A stretch of DNA of 52,924 nt from a virus, in IMG/VR virus record IMGVR_UViG_3300045973_001495, positions 1 through 52,924 of that record. The stretch is one strand, 5' to 3'. Positions 25,505-33,928 of the stretch are shown here, one piece after another. The translations under genes and the position numbers were made by a program. Under the pieces are notes generated by a model. The model searched no databases. It was not told the origin of the DNA and was given only the letters and a program-made list of their open reading frames with translations. How positions within the stretch are numbered: the stretch's first letter is position 1; each line of letters starts with the position of its first letter.

Positions 25505-25783
25505 CTGAATTAAATACTTGGGCGAGTAAATATCTTTCTCACCTGTCTGGTCGCGGCGAACTTCTTTCAGACTGCGCAGCATTTCGTAATCCTCGCGCCT
25601 GATCTTCGCCTTTTCACCACGCTTGATGACGTTGGAAGCAATCGCATTGACGGCATAAACCACGTCGTCATTGTTGTACTTGTCTTCGCCAATCAGCACG
25701 GTGACGTAATCGTCGCCCTTGCGGGTGCGCTTGGTGGTAATCAGGCCAGCTTGTTCGGCAGCTTCTTGCATTTCGTTTGACAT
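25490..25783 (-). CDS. Small hypothetical head-region protein
   Basis: This 97-residue protein is highly charged, with KTTRK-type basic patches and a GEDKYNNDDVVYAVNAIASNVIKRG segment predicted to be alpha/beta. Its short ATG-proximal region overlaps nothing, and it is the last gene before the unit 2 promoter. Position after the capsid genes suggests a small head or scaffold accessory protein. No family recognised. Confidence 0.55.
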   Translation of the reverse strand: MSNEMQEAAEQAGLITTKRTRKGDDYVTVLIGEDKYNNDDVVYAVNAIASNVIKRGEKAKIRREDYEMLRSLKEVRRDQTGEKDIYSPKYLIQLVEG

Positions 25784-25786
25784 TTT

Positions 25787-25954
25787 TTAATCCCCTTGTT
25801 TGGCAGGTTTGGATTTGGTTGCTTTGGGTGCAGGCGCGCCATTCTCGGCGTCTGCATAGGCTTGGGCTGCTTCCGGGCTGGTGTGGATCAACACGCCCAC
25901 AGCGCCGCCTTCGTAGTGCTTGGTGGTTTTGAGGCCATCGACTTCAACTGACAT
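25787..25954 (-). CDS. Short acidic/Ala-rich phage protein (55 residues)
   Basis: This 55-residue frame begins MSVEVDGLKTTKHYEGG and ends in an Ala/Lys/Pro tail. A GGGAG ribosome-binding site lies 8 bases before the ATG, and the gene fills the gap between the 177- and 97-residue genes. Short proteins with this start pattern are common after capsid genes in phages of this type. It may be a head-completion or decoration accessory; this is not demonstrated. Confidence 0.6.
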   Translation of the reverse strand: MSVEVDGLKTTKHYEGGAVGVLIHTSPEAAQAYADAENGAPAPKATKSKPAKQGD

Positions 25955-25970
25955 TTTTCAAACTCCCATA

Positions 25971-25999
25971 AAAAAGGCGAGCCACCGAAGTAGCCCGCC
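25971..25999 (-). terminator. Terminator with UUCG tetraloop
   Basis: A 10-bp stem (including two G-T pairs) closed by a UUCG loop, with TTTTTT following on the minus strand. It lies between the 177-residue structural gene and the 55-residue gene. Confidence 0.8.
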
Positions 26000-26038
26000 G
26001 TAAGTGCATTCCGCTGCCGCAGTTTGCTAAAAGGTTGA

Positions 26039-26572
26039 TTAAGGTTGCGAAGCAGCAGGCAACATCGCCACATCAACGAAGGTTGACGTCACGCCAGCAG
26101 CATCAAACAGGGTTGTACCGATCACGAAGTTAGCACCGGAGGCGTTCACGACCTTGATGTAGCCAAACGGGGTGAGGCCATTTGGCACATCAGGCAGGAA
26201 CGATTTACCGACACGCGCTGCATTGGTGTTGGTGGTTGGTGCGCTGGTGATGGTCGGGCTGTTGAACACTTGGCCGTCATACTCGCCTTGCACAGCGTAA
26301 GGCGTACCAGCGCTGTCCAGTGCCAAAACGATGTAGCAGGTTTTAGCGGTAGGGATAGGCTGGAAGGCCAACGTGCCGGGGGCGGCTGCCAGTGCTTGCG
26401 AAGTCATTGCTGCCTTCGTTGCTGGGAAAACGCCACCATTCAGGTAGGTGATGACGTTGGCAGTGTTGAAGCCAGACTTTACCGTACCAATTGCCAAGCC
26501 AGCCTTGGACAAGGTGATGTTGCCAACGAGTTCGCGTAGCGACTCTTCAAAGGCGTCATTAAGTTTTGCCAT
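26039..26572 (-). CDS. Phage structural protein after the capsid gene
   Basis: This 177-residue protein has beta-rich composition with many Thr, Ala, Asn and Gly. It reads FEESLRELVGNITLSKAGLAIGTVKSGFNTAN at the start. Its place directly after the major capsid gene and lack of enzymatic motifs suggest a capsid decoration or structural accessory protein. Specific family not recognised. Confidence 0.6.
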   Translation of the reverse strand: MAKLNDAFEESLRELVGNITLSKAGLAIGTVKSGFNTANVITYLNGGVFPATKAAMTSQALAAAPGTLAFQPIPTAKTCYIVLALDSAGTPYAVQGEYDGQVFNSPTITSAPTTNTNAARVGKSFLPDVPNGLTPFGYIKVVNASGANFVIGTTLFDAAGVTSTFVDVAMLPAASQP

Positions 26573-26600
26573 GATTTTAAATCTCCAAAAGAAGTAAAAA

Positions 26601-26620
26601 CGCCCCCGCTCGGAGGGCGC
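26601..26620 (-). terminator. Terminator after the capsid gene
   Basis: A GC-rich hairpin (CGCCC / GGGCG core) followed by TTTTTAC on the minus strand, immediately after the major capsid stop codon. Confidence 0.75.
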
Positions 26621-26626
26621 TAGTTA

Positions 26627-27631
26627 TTACAAGGTGACGGCAGTTTCGACGCGGGTGAGCCAAGCCTCGTTGGTGATGAAGAATTTAGCCCAGTAGTCGA
26701 TAGCAACCGAACCGCGTTGACCGTGGCGGTCAGTGTCGGAAGGCGTGCCGGGACGGCGAACCTTTGGCGTCATCTGGTTCATGCCCTTCAGTGCGATGCT
26801 ATGCACTGCGTTTTCGCCCAAGATGACCAGCGGGTAAACGGCAGCATTGGCGGCGGTCGTATCATTCGGGATCATTGCGCCAACTGCACCGCCCTTATTG
26901 GCATCGCCTTCAAATGGCAACAGCATTGGGGTGGTGATGAAACGCATGTTTTCCACGGAACCGAACTCGTAATCAACTTTGCCCGAGCCGCTACCGTATT
27001 CCGAAACGTGAACGAAGCCAGCTAAGGCACGAATGACCGGCTGTACGTCTGTGTGACAGAAAACGTAGTAAGCCTTTTCGATTGGTGCAGTGCCGATGTT
27101 CAGGCCACCATCCAGTTGCTTACCGATCATGCGGGCGCGGTTACGCATCAACAGGCGTACTGCTTTACGCAATGTGGTCAACGAAACTTCAGTATTCACC
27201 GCTGCACGGGATGCACCGTTAGCGTAGAAAACTTGGTTGCCGTTGGTCATGGTTTGCCATGCCAGCCATTCAAGCGATTCAGCAGCTTGCTGGGACAGCA
27301 GGTTAGGCGCGTCCGTGAAGATTTCACGGTCAAGCAGGTTGGCTGCTTTGTCGGTTACAACAATGTTCGCGCCGTACTGGTCAATCGTGGCGGTCACATC
27401 GCGGTAAGTGAGTTGCTGGGCGGTTGGCGTGACGCCTTCAGCCATTGGGGTTTTTAGAACACCAAACAAGTTAGGCGCGGACACTTTGACGGTATCGGTG
27501 CTGTTCTTGTCCAAAGGGATTGGCGTGGTGAACTTGCTCAGTACGCAGATTTCGTCGGCGGTCTTAAGTGCATTCTTGATGAACTGCAAGCCTTGCCCGC
27601 TGGTGATGTCACCGTAGGTTGAGATAGCCAT
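26627..27631 (-). CDS. Major capsid protein, N4-gp56 family
   Basis: This 334-residue protein has the hallmarks of the N4-gp56 family of HK97-fold capsid proteins: a YGDITSGQGLQFIKNALK start, LTYRDVTATIDQYGANIVVTD in the first third, a RNRARMIGKQLDGG segment, and YYVFCHTDVQPVIRAL. It follows the scaffold gene and precedes small head genes. The virion should assemble from hundreds of copies. A terminator sits on each side, so its level may be set by processing or antitermination. Confidence 0.88.
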   Translation of the reverse strand: MAISTYGDITSGQGLQFIKNALKTADEICVLSKFTTPIPLDKNSTDTVKVSAPNLFGVLKTPMAEGVTPTAQQLTYRDVTATIDQYGANIVVTDKAANLLDREIFTDAPNLLSQQAAESLEWLAWQTMTNGNQVFYANGASRAAVNTEVSLTTLRKAVRLLMRNRARMIGKQLDGGLNIGTAPIEKAYYVFCHTDVQPVIRALAGFVHVSEYGSGSGKVDYEFGSVENMRFITTPMLLPFEGDANKGGAVGAMIPNDTTAANAAVYPLVILGENAVHSIALKGMNQMTPKVRRPGTPSDTDRHGQRGSVAIDYWAKFFITNEAWLTRVETAVTL

Positions 27632-27655
27632 TTTTTAATGCTCCAGAAATGAAAA

Positions 27656-27674
27656 AACCCGCTCTAGGCGGGTT
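27656..27674 (-). terminator. Terminator between scaffold and capsid genes
   Basis: A 7-bp perfect stem (AACCCGC / GCGGGTT) with a 5-base loop and a T-run on the minus strand. Confidence 0.8.
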
Positions 27675-27683
27675 GTTTGTTTG

Positions 27684-28550
27684 TTAGCGTCGGGCGAGGC
27701 GGCGTTGCCGCTCATCCTCACGAACGAGCGCATTCCATGCGGCTTCAGCATCGCCCTCGTCCACCACGGTTACGGGTGTCACGCGGGACTGAACGCCAGC
27801 CGCTGCTTGTAACTTCTGCTGCTTCGTGGCTGTGACGGATTGCTGTAATGCCTTCCGGTCAGCTTTGAAGCGGTCAAATACATAGTTGATGTCGCTCGGC
27901 TCCCAGCTATTCACTGCTTGCCGAATCACTTGCGGTTGTTTGCCAAGCCACTCGTCGAACACAGGTGAAGCGGTCACTTCGCGCCAGTCAGGGTGCTGCT
28001 GATCGACTTGGCTAATGCCAGACTCAATCACCGCCTGATGCTGTGCGACTCGCTGCGCGTTGTACTGATCCTGTAGAGGCGCTAGGCGCGTCTGCAACAT
28101 CTCTTCAACTCGCTTATCAACTGAGCCAATTCGTTTCTCTAAAACTTCCGCTATTTGCGGGTAGTCCTCACGCAGCGATGCAATGAGCTTCGCGTCCTCG
28201 TCATCGGGAGGCGATTGCACCTTCTGCTGTGCTGATACCACTTGAAGCTGCTGCTCCATTTCAGCGATACGCTTCTGGTATGCGGCTTGCCGTCCTGCTG
28301 CTGAACGCTCCCGCTGTAAAGCGGCCTCTCGTTCCTTGCGTGAAGTAAGGACTTCTTCACGAAGCGCATCCGGCAAAGCGGCCAGCGGATCAACTTCAGT
28401 CGCGGCAACTTCTTGGGTGCTTTCTGTCTGGCTCTCGCCAGTCGGTAATTCGTCTTCTTCGTCTGGCACGGTGGCACGCGCATCTTCAGCGGCCATCTCG
28501 TTCCAAGCGGCTTCTAAGTCTTCAATCTGTTCGGCAGCTTCTTGGCTCAT
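27684..28550 (-). CDS. Probable scaffolding protein
   Basis: This 288-residue protein is acidic at the start (EEDELPTGESQTEST) and then strongly helical and charged, with a coiled-coil-like run at about 75-150 (REAALQRERSAAGRQAAYQKRIAEMEQQLQ). It ends with basic residues (DERQRRLARR). Position between portal and capsid genes and this acidic-helical-basic layout are typical of capsid scaffolds. No protease domain is seen. Confidence 0.75.
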   Translation of the reverse strand: MSQEAAEQIEDLEAAWNEMAAEDARATVPDEEDELPTGESQTESTQEVAATEVDPLAALPDALREEVLTSRKEREAALQRERSAAGRQAAYQKRIAEMEQQLQVVSAQQKVQSPPDDEDAKLIASLREDYPQIAEVLEKRIGSVDKRVEEMLQTRLAPLQDQYNAQRVAQHQAVIESGISQVDQQHPDWREVTASPVFDEWLGKQPQVIRQAVNSWEPSDINYVFDRFKADRKALQQSVTATKQQKLQAAAGVQSRVTPVTVVDEGDAEAAWNALVREDERQRRLARR

Positions 28551-28567
28551 TTTGAGTACCCATAAAA

Positions 28568-28592
28568 AAAGCCGCCTCTAATGGGCGGCTTG
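28568..28592 (-). terminator. Terminator before the scaffold gene
   Basis: A 7-bp perfect stem (AGCCGCC / GGCGGCT) with 7-base loop and a run of T on the minus strand. Confidence 0.8.
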
Positions 28593-28607
28593 TGGTTGGA
28601 AAAGCGG

Positions 28608-28820
28608 TTATTCGTAGTTTGTGACTGGTTCAACCGGCTCGGCTTCGGCCCGTTGCTGTAGGGCTAGCAGGTCATCGAAGGCGGCAACTCGGCCTCGTAG
28701 CATGTTGGTTGATTCAATGCCATGCGGCTGGGCTAGCGCGTAAAGCGTGGCGAGCTTTTCGTTTAGCAACCACTCTTCAATGGCTGCCCATGTTTCAGTC
28801 TTGAACAGGCTGGCTTGCAT
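28608..28820 (-). CDS. Small hypothetical protein between portal and scaffold
   Basis: This 70-residue protein is helical, with many Leu, Ala and Glu. Its ATG overlaps the portal stop (TAATG), so it should be translated by coupling. Podoviruses often carry a small gene here, but no family is recognised. Confidence 0.55.
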   Translation of the reverse strand: MQASLFKTETWAAIEEWLLNEKLATLYALAQPHGIESTNMLRGRVAAFDDLLALQQRAEAEPVEPVTNYE

Positions 28821-31141
28821 TAGATGCCACTCCCTTGGCTGCGCTTGATGGCGGCTTCAGCGTTAAACAGTCGGCTCTTCATATCCCAATCAATCGCCTG
28901 CATCTTCAGCGCCTTCTGTGCTTCGATAACGGTCATATCCTTGCTTGCGGCGATTTGCAGCATCGCCAAGCGCTCGGCACTCGCCAGCTTCTCCATTTCA
29001 CCGCGCTGCTTCATCGCCTCGCGTTGTAGGTCAAGCTGTGAGTCGTTGACGATGGCGTTGGCCTTGATCTGCTCGGCTTGCGCTTTGAATCGCTCAATCT
29101 CCATGCGCTGTTGCCGCTCTTGGGTATCAAGTTGGAATCGTTGCTGTTCCATCGCCAACTCGGCTTGCTTAACCTGCGCATCAAGTTGACCGCGTTGCGC
29201 GTCAATCTGCATTTGTTGCTGGGCAAGTTGCAGCTTGCCTTGCTCAATCTGTACCTTGATCTGCTCAGGGTTAGGCTGTTGCTGTTGTTGCTGCGCAGCC
29301 TGCGCCAGCTCTTCCGGTGACTTCACAATGCCGTCAGCGGTGATCTGCGCGCCCTTGACGATCTGGCGTTGCAGCTCATCCCAGTTGGTTGCCTGTGCGA
29401 ATGGCGGGATGGATGCGAACAGTTGGGACATATTGATTAGGTTTTGCTGCTGCTGTTCACGCATGACCAGCGTGCTAGAGCCAAGCGCCACGATGTCATA
29501 GTCGCCCTTGATCTCCGGCTTATCGCTGAATTCCATGTTCCATCGGTACATGCGGCCAATGACGGGCCGGGTAATGCGGTCGTCCCATTGCTTCACCAAG
29601 CGACGCAGCGGGCTGGAAGCGCTCGATGCCTGAAGGCTCGCACCCGTGGCCGTCTGCGTGATGATTGGATTCTGGCCTTCCTGCTGCATGATTTCCGGTA
29701 CGCCAGATTCTTGCTCTAGCAGAATCACTGCACGGTCGAACAGGCCAAGCAGCATGTCGGCTTGAAGCGGTATCTGTACCGGCTGGATCGGGTTTTGTGA
29801 TGTGGTTGCGCCGGGGATGCTTTCCCATATCTTGCCGGGGGCCAGTTGCATGCGGCCATCTTGCGGGCGCAAACCCTTGTCAATGACGATGTTCGGCACG
29901 GCAGCCAAGGCCGCATTGTCCAGAATCAAGCGCCAAGTCGAGTTAGCCACACGCTGCGAGTGACGCACGCGGTACGGCATGCCGAAACCAAAGATAGAAT
30001 GGTCGTCTTCTTCCCAGCAAAAGATGCTGTAAATGCTGGCATCGTCTGCATACGGGTGTTCCGCTGCCTTCAGCACGATCCCGTTGCAGAACCAGATAAT
30101 CAGGTGCGGCTCGTCCAGCGAGTCGGATTCAATCTCAATGCCGAGCGCCTGTGCGTCATCAGCAGGTAAGCAGCCATTGAATTCCCACACCTCATACCGG
30201 CCAGACTTCCATGTCGATGTCTTGTCGATACGGGCGTCATCCATGAAGCCAGCGACGCGCTCTTCAGGCGATTCCTTCAGCAGCTCCTTGATGGCCGCAC
30301 GACTGAAGCCCGGTGTCTTGGCTAGGTCTTTCAGTTCCTTGCGCGTCAACAGGTGGCGTTCAAGTGTGTTCTCGGATTCCTCAATGCGACGGGCCGACGG
30401 ATCGGGAAAGAAGTGCCAAGGCGAAACGCGATCTACACCTGGCTTAATGCTTTCCTCAATCACGATGTTCTGGGTTTCAACACCCATCTCAACAGCGCGC
30501 TGAATCTTCTTTTTGCTCACGTTGCGCAGCGTGGGCGATTTCATAATGCCGGTGCCAAGCACAATCGCGTCGTGAATCACGCCACGGCAAACGGCGTTGT
30601 AATCAGATTCGGTTAGCTGGTCGTCAATCTCACGCAGCATCGACAAGGCGCGTTTGTCTGCCTCTTTCTGGCGTGCCTCGTTAGGATCAACCGGCGCAGC
30701 CTGTGGCTGTGGCTGTGGCTGTTGCGGCTGGCCTTGTGGTGGCTGTTGCATGCCCATCGCGGGTGGCATCTGTGGCGCGCTGTGCTGTGCCAATGACTGC
30801 GCAATATCAATGTCAGCCATCGGCGTTGGTTTGATAGACCAGTTGCGGTCGTCGGTCGGCAACAGCATTTCAGCAAGGCGGGATTCCGCAAACGTACACT
30901 TCTTCCGCGTCAGGTTCACGAACGCCTGTGAACGTCCCGCACCAATCTGCGTTTTGCTGTCGTACTCACCATTCCACTGGCGCAGGTCGTCTAGCCACCG
31001 CTGTTCGAGCGTGCTGCGTTTGGCAACTCGCTCGTCTGCAATCCCCTGCAAGCGCTCACCAATCGCCTCGACGAGCATTTGTTGCTCGCGTTGCTGCTCT
31101 TCTGCGGCGTAGTCGTCCATCGGGGCGTCAGTAGCCTGCAT
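28820..31141 (-). CDS. Portal protein
   Basis: This 773-residue protein forms the dodecameric portal through which DNA is packaged. It has the features of large podovirus/P22-like portals: an acidic and Gln/Pro-rich insert at about 135-160, MLREIDDQLTESDYNAVCRGVIHDAIVLGTGIM, a VSPWHFFPDPSARRIEE segment, and a Gln-rich coiled coil in the last 180 residues. The ATG at 31141 is chosen because an AGGTG site lies 6 bases upstream; a GTG at 31150 would add three residues. The start lies inside the end of TerL. Confidence 0.85.
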   Translation of the reverse strand: MQATDAPMDDYAAEEQQREQQMLVEAIGERLQGIADERVAKRSTLEQRWLDDLRQWNGEYDSKTQIGAGRSQAFVNLTRKKCTFAESRLAEMLLPTDDRNWSIKPTPMADIDIAQSLAQHSAPQMPPAMGMQQPPQGQPQQPQPQPQAAPVDPNEARQKEADKRALSMLREIDDQLTESDYNAVCRGVIHDAIVLGTGIMKSPTLRNVSKKKIQRAVEMGVETQNIVIEESIKPGVDRVSPWHFFPDPSARRIEESENTLERHLLTRKELKDLAKTPGFSRAAIKELLKESPEERVAGFMDDARIDKTSTWKSGRYEVWEFNGCLPADDAQALGIEIESDSLDEPHLIIWFCNGIVLKAAEHPYADDASIYSIFCWEEDDHSIFGFGMPYRVRHSQRVANSTWRLILDNAALAAVPNIVIDKGLRPQDGRMQLAPGKIWESIPGATTSQNPIQPVQIPLQADMLLGLFDRAVILLEQESGVPEIMQQEGQNPIITQTATGASLQASSASSPLRRLVKQWDDRITRPVIGRMYRWNMEFSDKPEIKGDYDIVALGSSTLVMREQQQQNLINMSQLFASIPPFAQATNWDELQRQIVKGAQITADGIVKSPEELAQAAQQQQQQPNPEQIKVQIEQGKLQLAQQQMQIDAQRGQLDAQVKQAELAMEQQRFQLDTQERQQRMEIERFKAQAEQIKANAIVNDSQLDLQREAMKQRGEMEKLASAERLAMLQIAASKDMTVIEAQKALKMQAIDWDMKSRLFNAEAAIKRSQGSGI

Positions 31142-32690
31142 AAGAATCACCTATGTATTGTTCTGCGCGTGCGGCAGTCGGGAAGATTTCGCGCTCGCGG
31201 CGTACCACGGCGTTGAAGGGAAGTGCGAAGGTCAGCGCTAACGCGTCCCCTGCATCGGGTGACTTGATGCCACGCTTGCGCATGTCATCCTTGGTTTCGA
31301 GCTTGACGCGCCCGTGGCTGTCATAGCTGTAACTCGGTGCGCTCAGGTCAGCGGCCAGCGTGTCATCGTTGGTGATCTTGGTCGGCTGGGCGTTTATCCA
31401 GTCACGCATCAAGCACCACATTTCAGACCGACGATTGACGTACTTGTCAGCCGATAGCGCCTTTTCACCGAAGTTAACGCCAAAGACGTTTTCGTAATTC
31501 AGCTCGTGCAAGCGATCAACTACGCCAGCGCCCAGCCCGCCAACGTCAATCAGGACGGCGTCTGGCTTGAATTCCTTGGCGTACTGGTGAACCACGCCCA
31601 CAACCTGCATCGTTGACAAGCCGTTGACGCGCTTTAGGTCAAGCATCTTGCGACCTTGACGAACCACAATGGCTGTGGAGTCATCACCATACCGCGCAGG
31701 ATCGACGCCAATCAGCACGGGTGCCGTCAGTGTTTCCTCGTCAATCTCAGCCCGGCGAGCGGTAGCGATGGCATCGGCTTTGATTAGGCTCGTGTCATCC
31801 GAGGCCATGAACGCTTCGGAGGCGTCGCTTGGGTACTCACGCATGAACTTTTCAACGTCACCGCCGAAGTCGCCTTCGATTTTTGAGCGACGCCACGCCA
31901 TATGCTCAGGCGTCATGCCGTCAGCTAGGTAGCGAGACAGGTAATCAACTTCATCAGCGGTCAAGTCGCTATCAAGCGGGCGGGTGTATTCAGCCTGCCA
32001 GTACCAAGGCACAAACACAGCGATGTAATCACCTCGCCCAGCTTGTGCGTCCTGCCAGCGTTGGTGAAACTCGTCGCCTACTTTGTTCGCGGTAGATTCA
32101 AGGATGACTTCCGTATCAGGCATTTCAGCAATGGCCTGACCAATGCCTGAAAAGTGTTCGTCTGCTTTGTCCCAGAAGCCGAACTCAGAACCGTGCAGCA
32201 TTTGCGCAGTCCAGCCACGGCCAACAGCGTCAGAACCAGCGGTTGCCACGCGGTAGCCACAATCTTGCTCACCGAATTCCAGTGTGCCGGATGCATCGCG
32301 GGTGATCTTGGGGCGGATAATCTCAGGGATGTTTTTGGCGTAGCGCTGCACCATGCCGAAGATGGCGGCAGTAGAAGCGGCTTGGTGCGCCATCACGACC
32401 GCTTTGCGGCCGATGTTCCAATGGAGCGTCCACAGGAACCGCGCTTCAACGTAAGTCGAAACGCCTTGTTGCCGCCCCTTCAGGATCAAGGCCCGAACGC
32501 GGCCAGTTGTGCGCTTCTGCTCTTCGAGTTTGGCGTGTATGTAGTGTTGTGCTTTGTTAAGCCGCAGTGGGACTTGTTGACCGCGCTTGTCAGCGATCTT
32601 GAGGCACAGGCCAGCGTATTGCGCGAAGTTGCCAGACAGGCGACGCGCCAACTCAAGCGCGTCTGTATCGCTACTCTTCGCTTGGCTCAT
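31128..32690 (-). CDS. terL: Terminase large subunit
   Basis: This 520-residue packaging motor has an N-terminal ATPase with KGRQQGVST at 71-79 (Walker A-like) and EVILESTAN as the coupling segment. A C-terminal RNase H-type nuclease begins with GVDPARYGDDST (D330), its first acidic catalytic residue. It drives ATP-dependent filling and cutting of concatemeric DNA with TerS. The start lies inside the end of TerS, and its stop overlaps the portal start. Headful packaging is likely for this class but cannot be read from the sequence. Confidence 0.9.
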   Translation of the reverse strand: MSQAKSSDTDALELARRLSGNFAQYAGLCLKIADKRGQQVPLRLNKAQHYIHAKLEEQKRTTGRVRALILKGRQQGVSTYVEARFLWTLHWNIGRKAVVMAHQAASTAAIFGMVQRYAKNIPEIIRPKITRDASGTLEFGEQDCGYRVATAGSDAVGRGWTAQMLHGSEFGFWDKADEHFSGIGQAIAEMPDTEVILESTANKVGDEFHQRWQDAQAGRGDYIAVFVPWYWQAEYTRPLDSDLTADEVDYLSRYLADGMTPEHMAWRRSKIEGDFGGDVEKFMREYPSDASEAFMASDDTSLIKADAIATARRAEIDEETLTAPVLIGVDPARYGDDSTAIVVRQGRKMLDLKRVNGLSTMQVVGVVHQYAKEFKPDAVLIDVGGLGAGVVDRLHELNYENVFGVNFGEKALSADKYVNRRSEMWCLMRDWINAQPTKITNDDTLAADLSAPSYSYDSHGRVKLETKDDMRKRGIKSPDAGDALALTFALPFNAVVRREREIFPTAARAEQYIGDSYAGY

Positions 32691-33090
32691 TGCCTTTCAG
32701 TTGGGTAAGCAACGTGGTGAAGCCGCTGATCTTCTCGCCATCACTGGTGACATCCAGCTTGTCGCCGTAGACCTTGGGGCGCAGTTTGCCTGCGCGCCAT
32801 TTCAGCACGTCAATCAGCAGGCGCTTTGCTTGCGCGTTTTCTGCCGTTGTCATGCGTGCTTCTTCAAGCATTTCTTCAGTCAGCAGGTCAGCCTGCGCCA
32901 AACGCGCGCGTGTGTACCTGTCGGCCAAGGCGGCATCTTCACTCAGCCAATCGCACACGGTTGAGTAATGCGGCATGCCTTCAGTGCGCAAGATTGTCGT
33001 CAATGCTTCACCTTGTGCAATGCGCGCAATGATCTTCTCAAAGACCTCTTCGCGGTTGTAAGACGTTGACCGAACCTTAGCCACTTCCAA
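32671..33090 (-). CDS. terS: Terminase small subunit
   Basis: This 139-residue protein recognises the packaging site and loads TerL. Its N-terminal half contains a helix-turn-helix of terminase small subunits (IIARIAQGEALTTILRTEGMPHYSTVCDWL, about 20-50), followed by an oligomerisation helix (about 70-105) and LRPKVYGDKLDV, typical of this group. It is the first gene of the late unit after the promoter at 33180 and a terminator. Confidence 0.85.
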   Translation of the reverse strand: MEVAKVRSTSYNREEVFEKIIARIAQGEALTTILRTEGMPHYSTVCDWLSEDAALADRYTRARLAQADLLTEEMLEEARMTTAENAQAKRLLIDVLKWRAGKLRPKVYGDKLDVTSDGEKISGFTTLLTQLKGNEPSEE

Positions 33091-33102
33091 ACTCCCAAAT
33101 GC

Positions 33103-33134
33103 AAAACGCCCCGACCAGTTAAGGGCGAGGCGTT
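33103..33134 (-). terminator. Terminator before terS
   Basis: A hairpin (AACGCC / GGCGTT, with an alternative inner CGCCC/GGGCG pairing) followed by TTTT on the minus strand, about 39 bases after the predicted start of the late promoter. It has the position of a lambda tR'-type terminator. Confidence 0.65.
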
Positions 33135-33152
33135 GTATTTTTTCAATGCAGA

Positions 33153-33208
33153 AACCGCCAACTTGGGCGGGATATTGAGTTTATAACTCAATCAGATTTT
33201 TTGTGCAA
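33153..33208 (-). promoter_or_regulatory. Late promoter with palindromic operator (unit 1)
   Basis: Minus strand: TTGCAC (33208-33203), 17-base spacer, TATAAA (33185-33180). The 17-base palindrome TTGAGTT-tat-AACTCAA (33175-33191) covers the -10, a likely regulator site. The hairpin CCGCC/GGCGG at the expected RNA 5' end resembles those at 12900 and 25447. Confidence 0.7.
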
Positions 33209-33213
33209 GTTAC

Positions 33214-33429
33214 TCAATGCAAACGATCCTCAAACTCTTCGGCCATCGCACAGACAATGGCCGTCGCTTCTCGCGCATCGTCTTTGGCTTCCGCCATGTA
33301 CTCCTTTTCATCGGCAATCAGCACTGAAGCGAATCTCAAGCAGTCATGCAGGGTATAGCCCAGCGGGTAGCTGTCACCCATCGCAATCTCAAGCCACATT
33401 TGCGCGGCGCTTTGGTCTTCTCTGGTCAT
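33214..33429 (-). CDS. Small hypothetical early/late-junction protein
   Basis: This 71-residue acidic helical protein (MTREDQSAAQMW...) uses the ATG at 33429, which overlaps the preceding stop as ATGA. A reading that starts five residues earlier is possible but would run into the upstream gene. It lies between the Q-like gene and the late promoter, where small unknown genes are common. Function unknown. Confidence 0.5.
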   Translation of the reverse strand: MTREDQSAAQMWLEIAMGDSYPLGYTLHDCLRFASVLIADEKEYMAEAKDDAREATAIVCAMAEEFEDRLH

Positions 33430-33548
33430 TCTTCCGGCTCCCAATCATGTGTCATGCAGCCAACCATCATTTCCTTGTAGTCCGCCAAATCACGCAGCCA
33501 CTCAATTTGCTGTTCGATACTGTCAAATTTCAGCGTGAAGTAATCCAT
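33426..33548 (-). CDS. Tiny hypothetical protein (40 residues)
   Basis: This 40-residue frame (start MDYFTLKFDSIEQQ) has an ATG overlapping the Q-like stop (TGATG) and a stop overlapping the next ATG (ATGA). The perfect two-sided coupling is the main support. It is acidic and helical; function unknown. Confidence 0.5.
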   Translation of the reverse strand: MDYFTLKFDSIEQQIEWLRDLADYKEMMVGCMTHDWEPEE

Positions 33549-33928
33549 CACCTTGCCCCCACCGAGTTGCAAACCATAATCCGCGCCCGCCCCAGCAGAC
33601 TAACGCACCCCTCTTCCGTCAATGCCATTTCTCGCCTCATTTCAGCCGGTTCGTACCCATCAAGGTACACCCGCCGCACCATGAGTCTGTGAGCGGCTGG
33701 AAGGGCCACTACAGCGCGTTCTACGGCCAACGCATCCTTAGCCGGGGGCATAGGCACCGCCCAAGTCTTCCCACCCTCCCAAACGCTGCCCAATTCGGGC
33801 GTATGACGCTTCTCAATCGACCGGCAGGTGTTGCCCCGCTTCTTGGTCGTTGACCACCTAGCCCAACCTAGCAGCAGTGCATGGCCTGTCTGCTCGCGGT
33901 CAATTGTCATTTCGTCTATTCGCATCAT
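33548..33928 (-). CDS. Antitermination protein Q-like / sigma-region-4-like regulator
   Basis: This 126-residue protein has a central basic-aromatic segment and a C-terminal HTH (about 85-120, ...RVYLDGYEPAEMRREMALTEEGCVSLLGRAR) resembling a sigma region 4 fold, as in several phage late regulators of the Q or RinA type. Its gene lies just upstream of the late promoter. If it is Q-like, it would bind RNA polymerase paused near the promoter and let it pass the late terminators. It overlaps RusA by ATGA. Confidence 0.6.
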   Translation of the reverse strand: MMRIDEMTIDREQTGHALLLGWARWSTTKKRGNTCRSIEKRHTPELGSVWEGGKTWAVPMPPAKDALAVERAVVALPAAHRLMVRRVYLDGYEPAEMRREMALTEEGCVSLLGRARIMVCNSVGAR

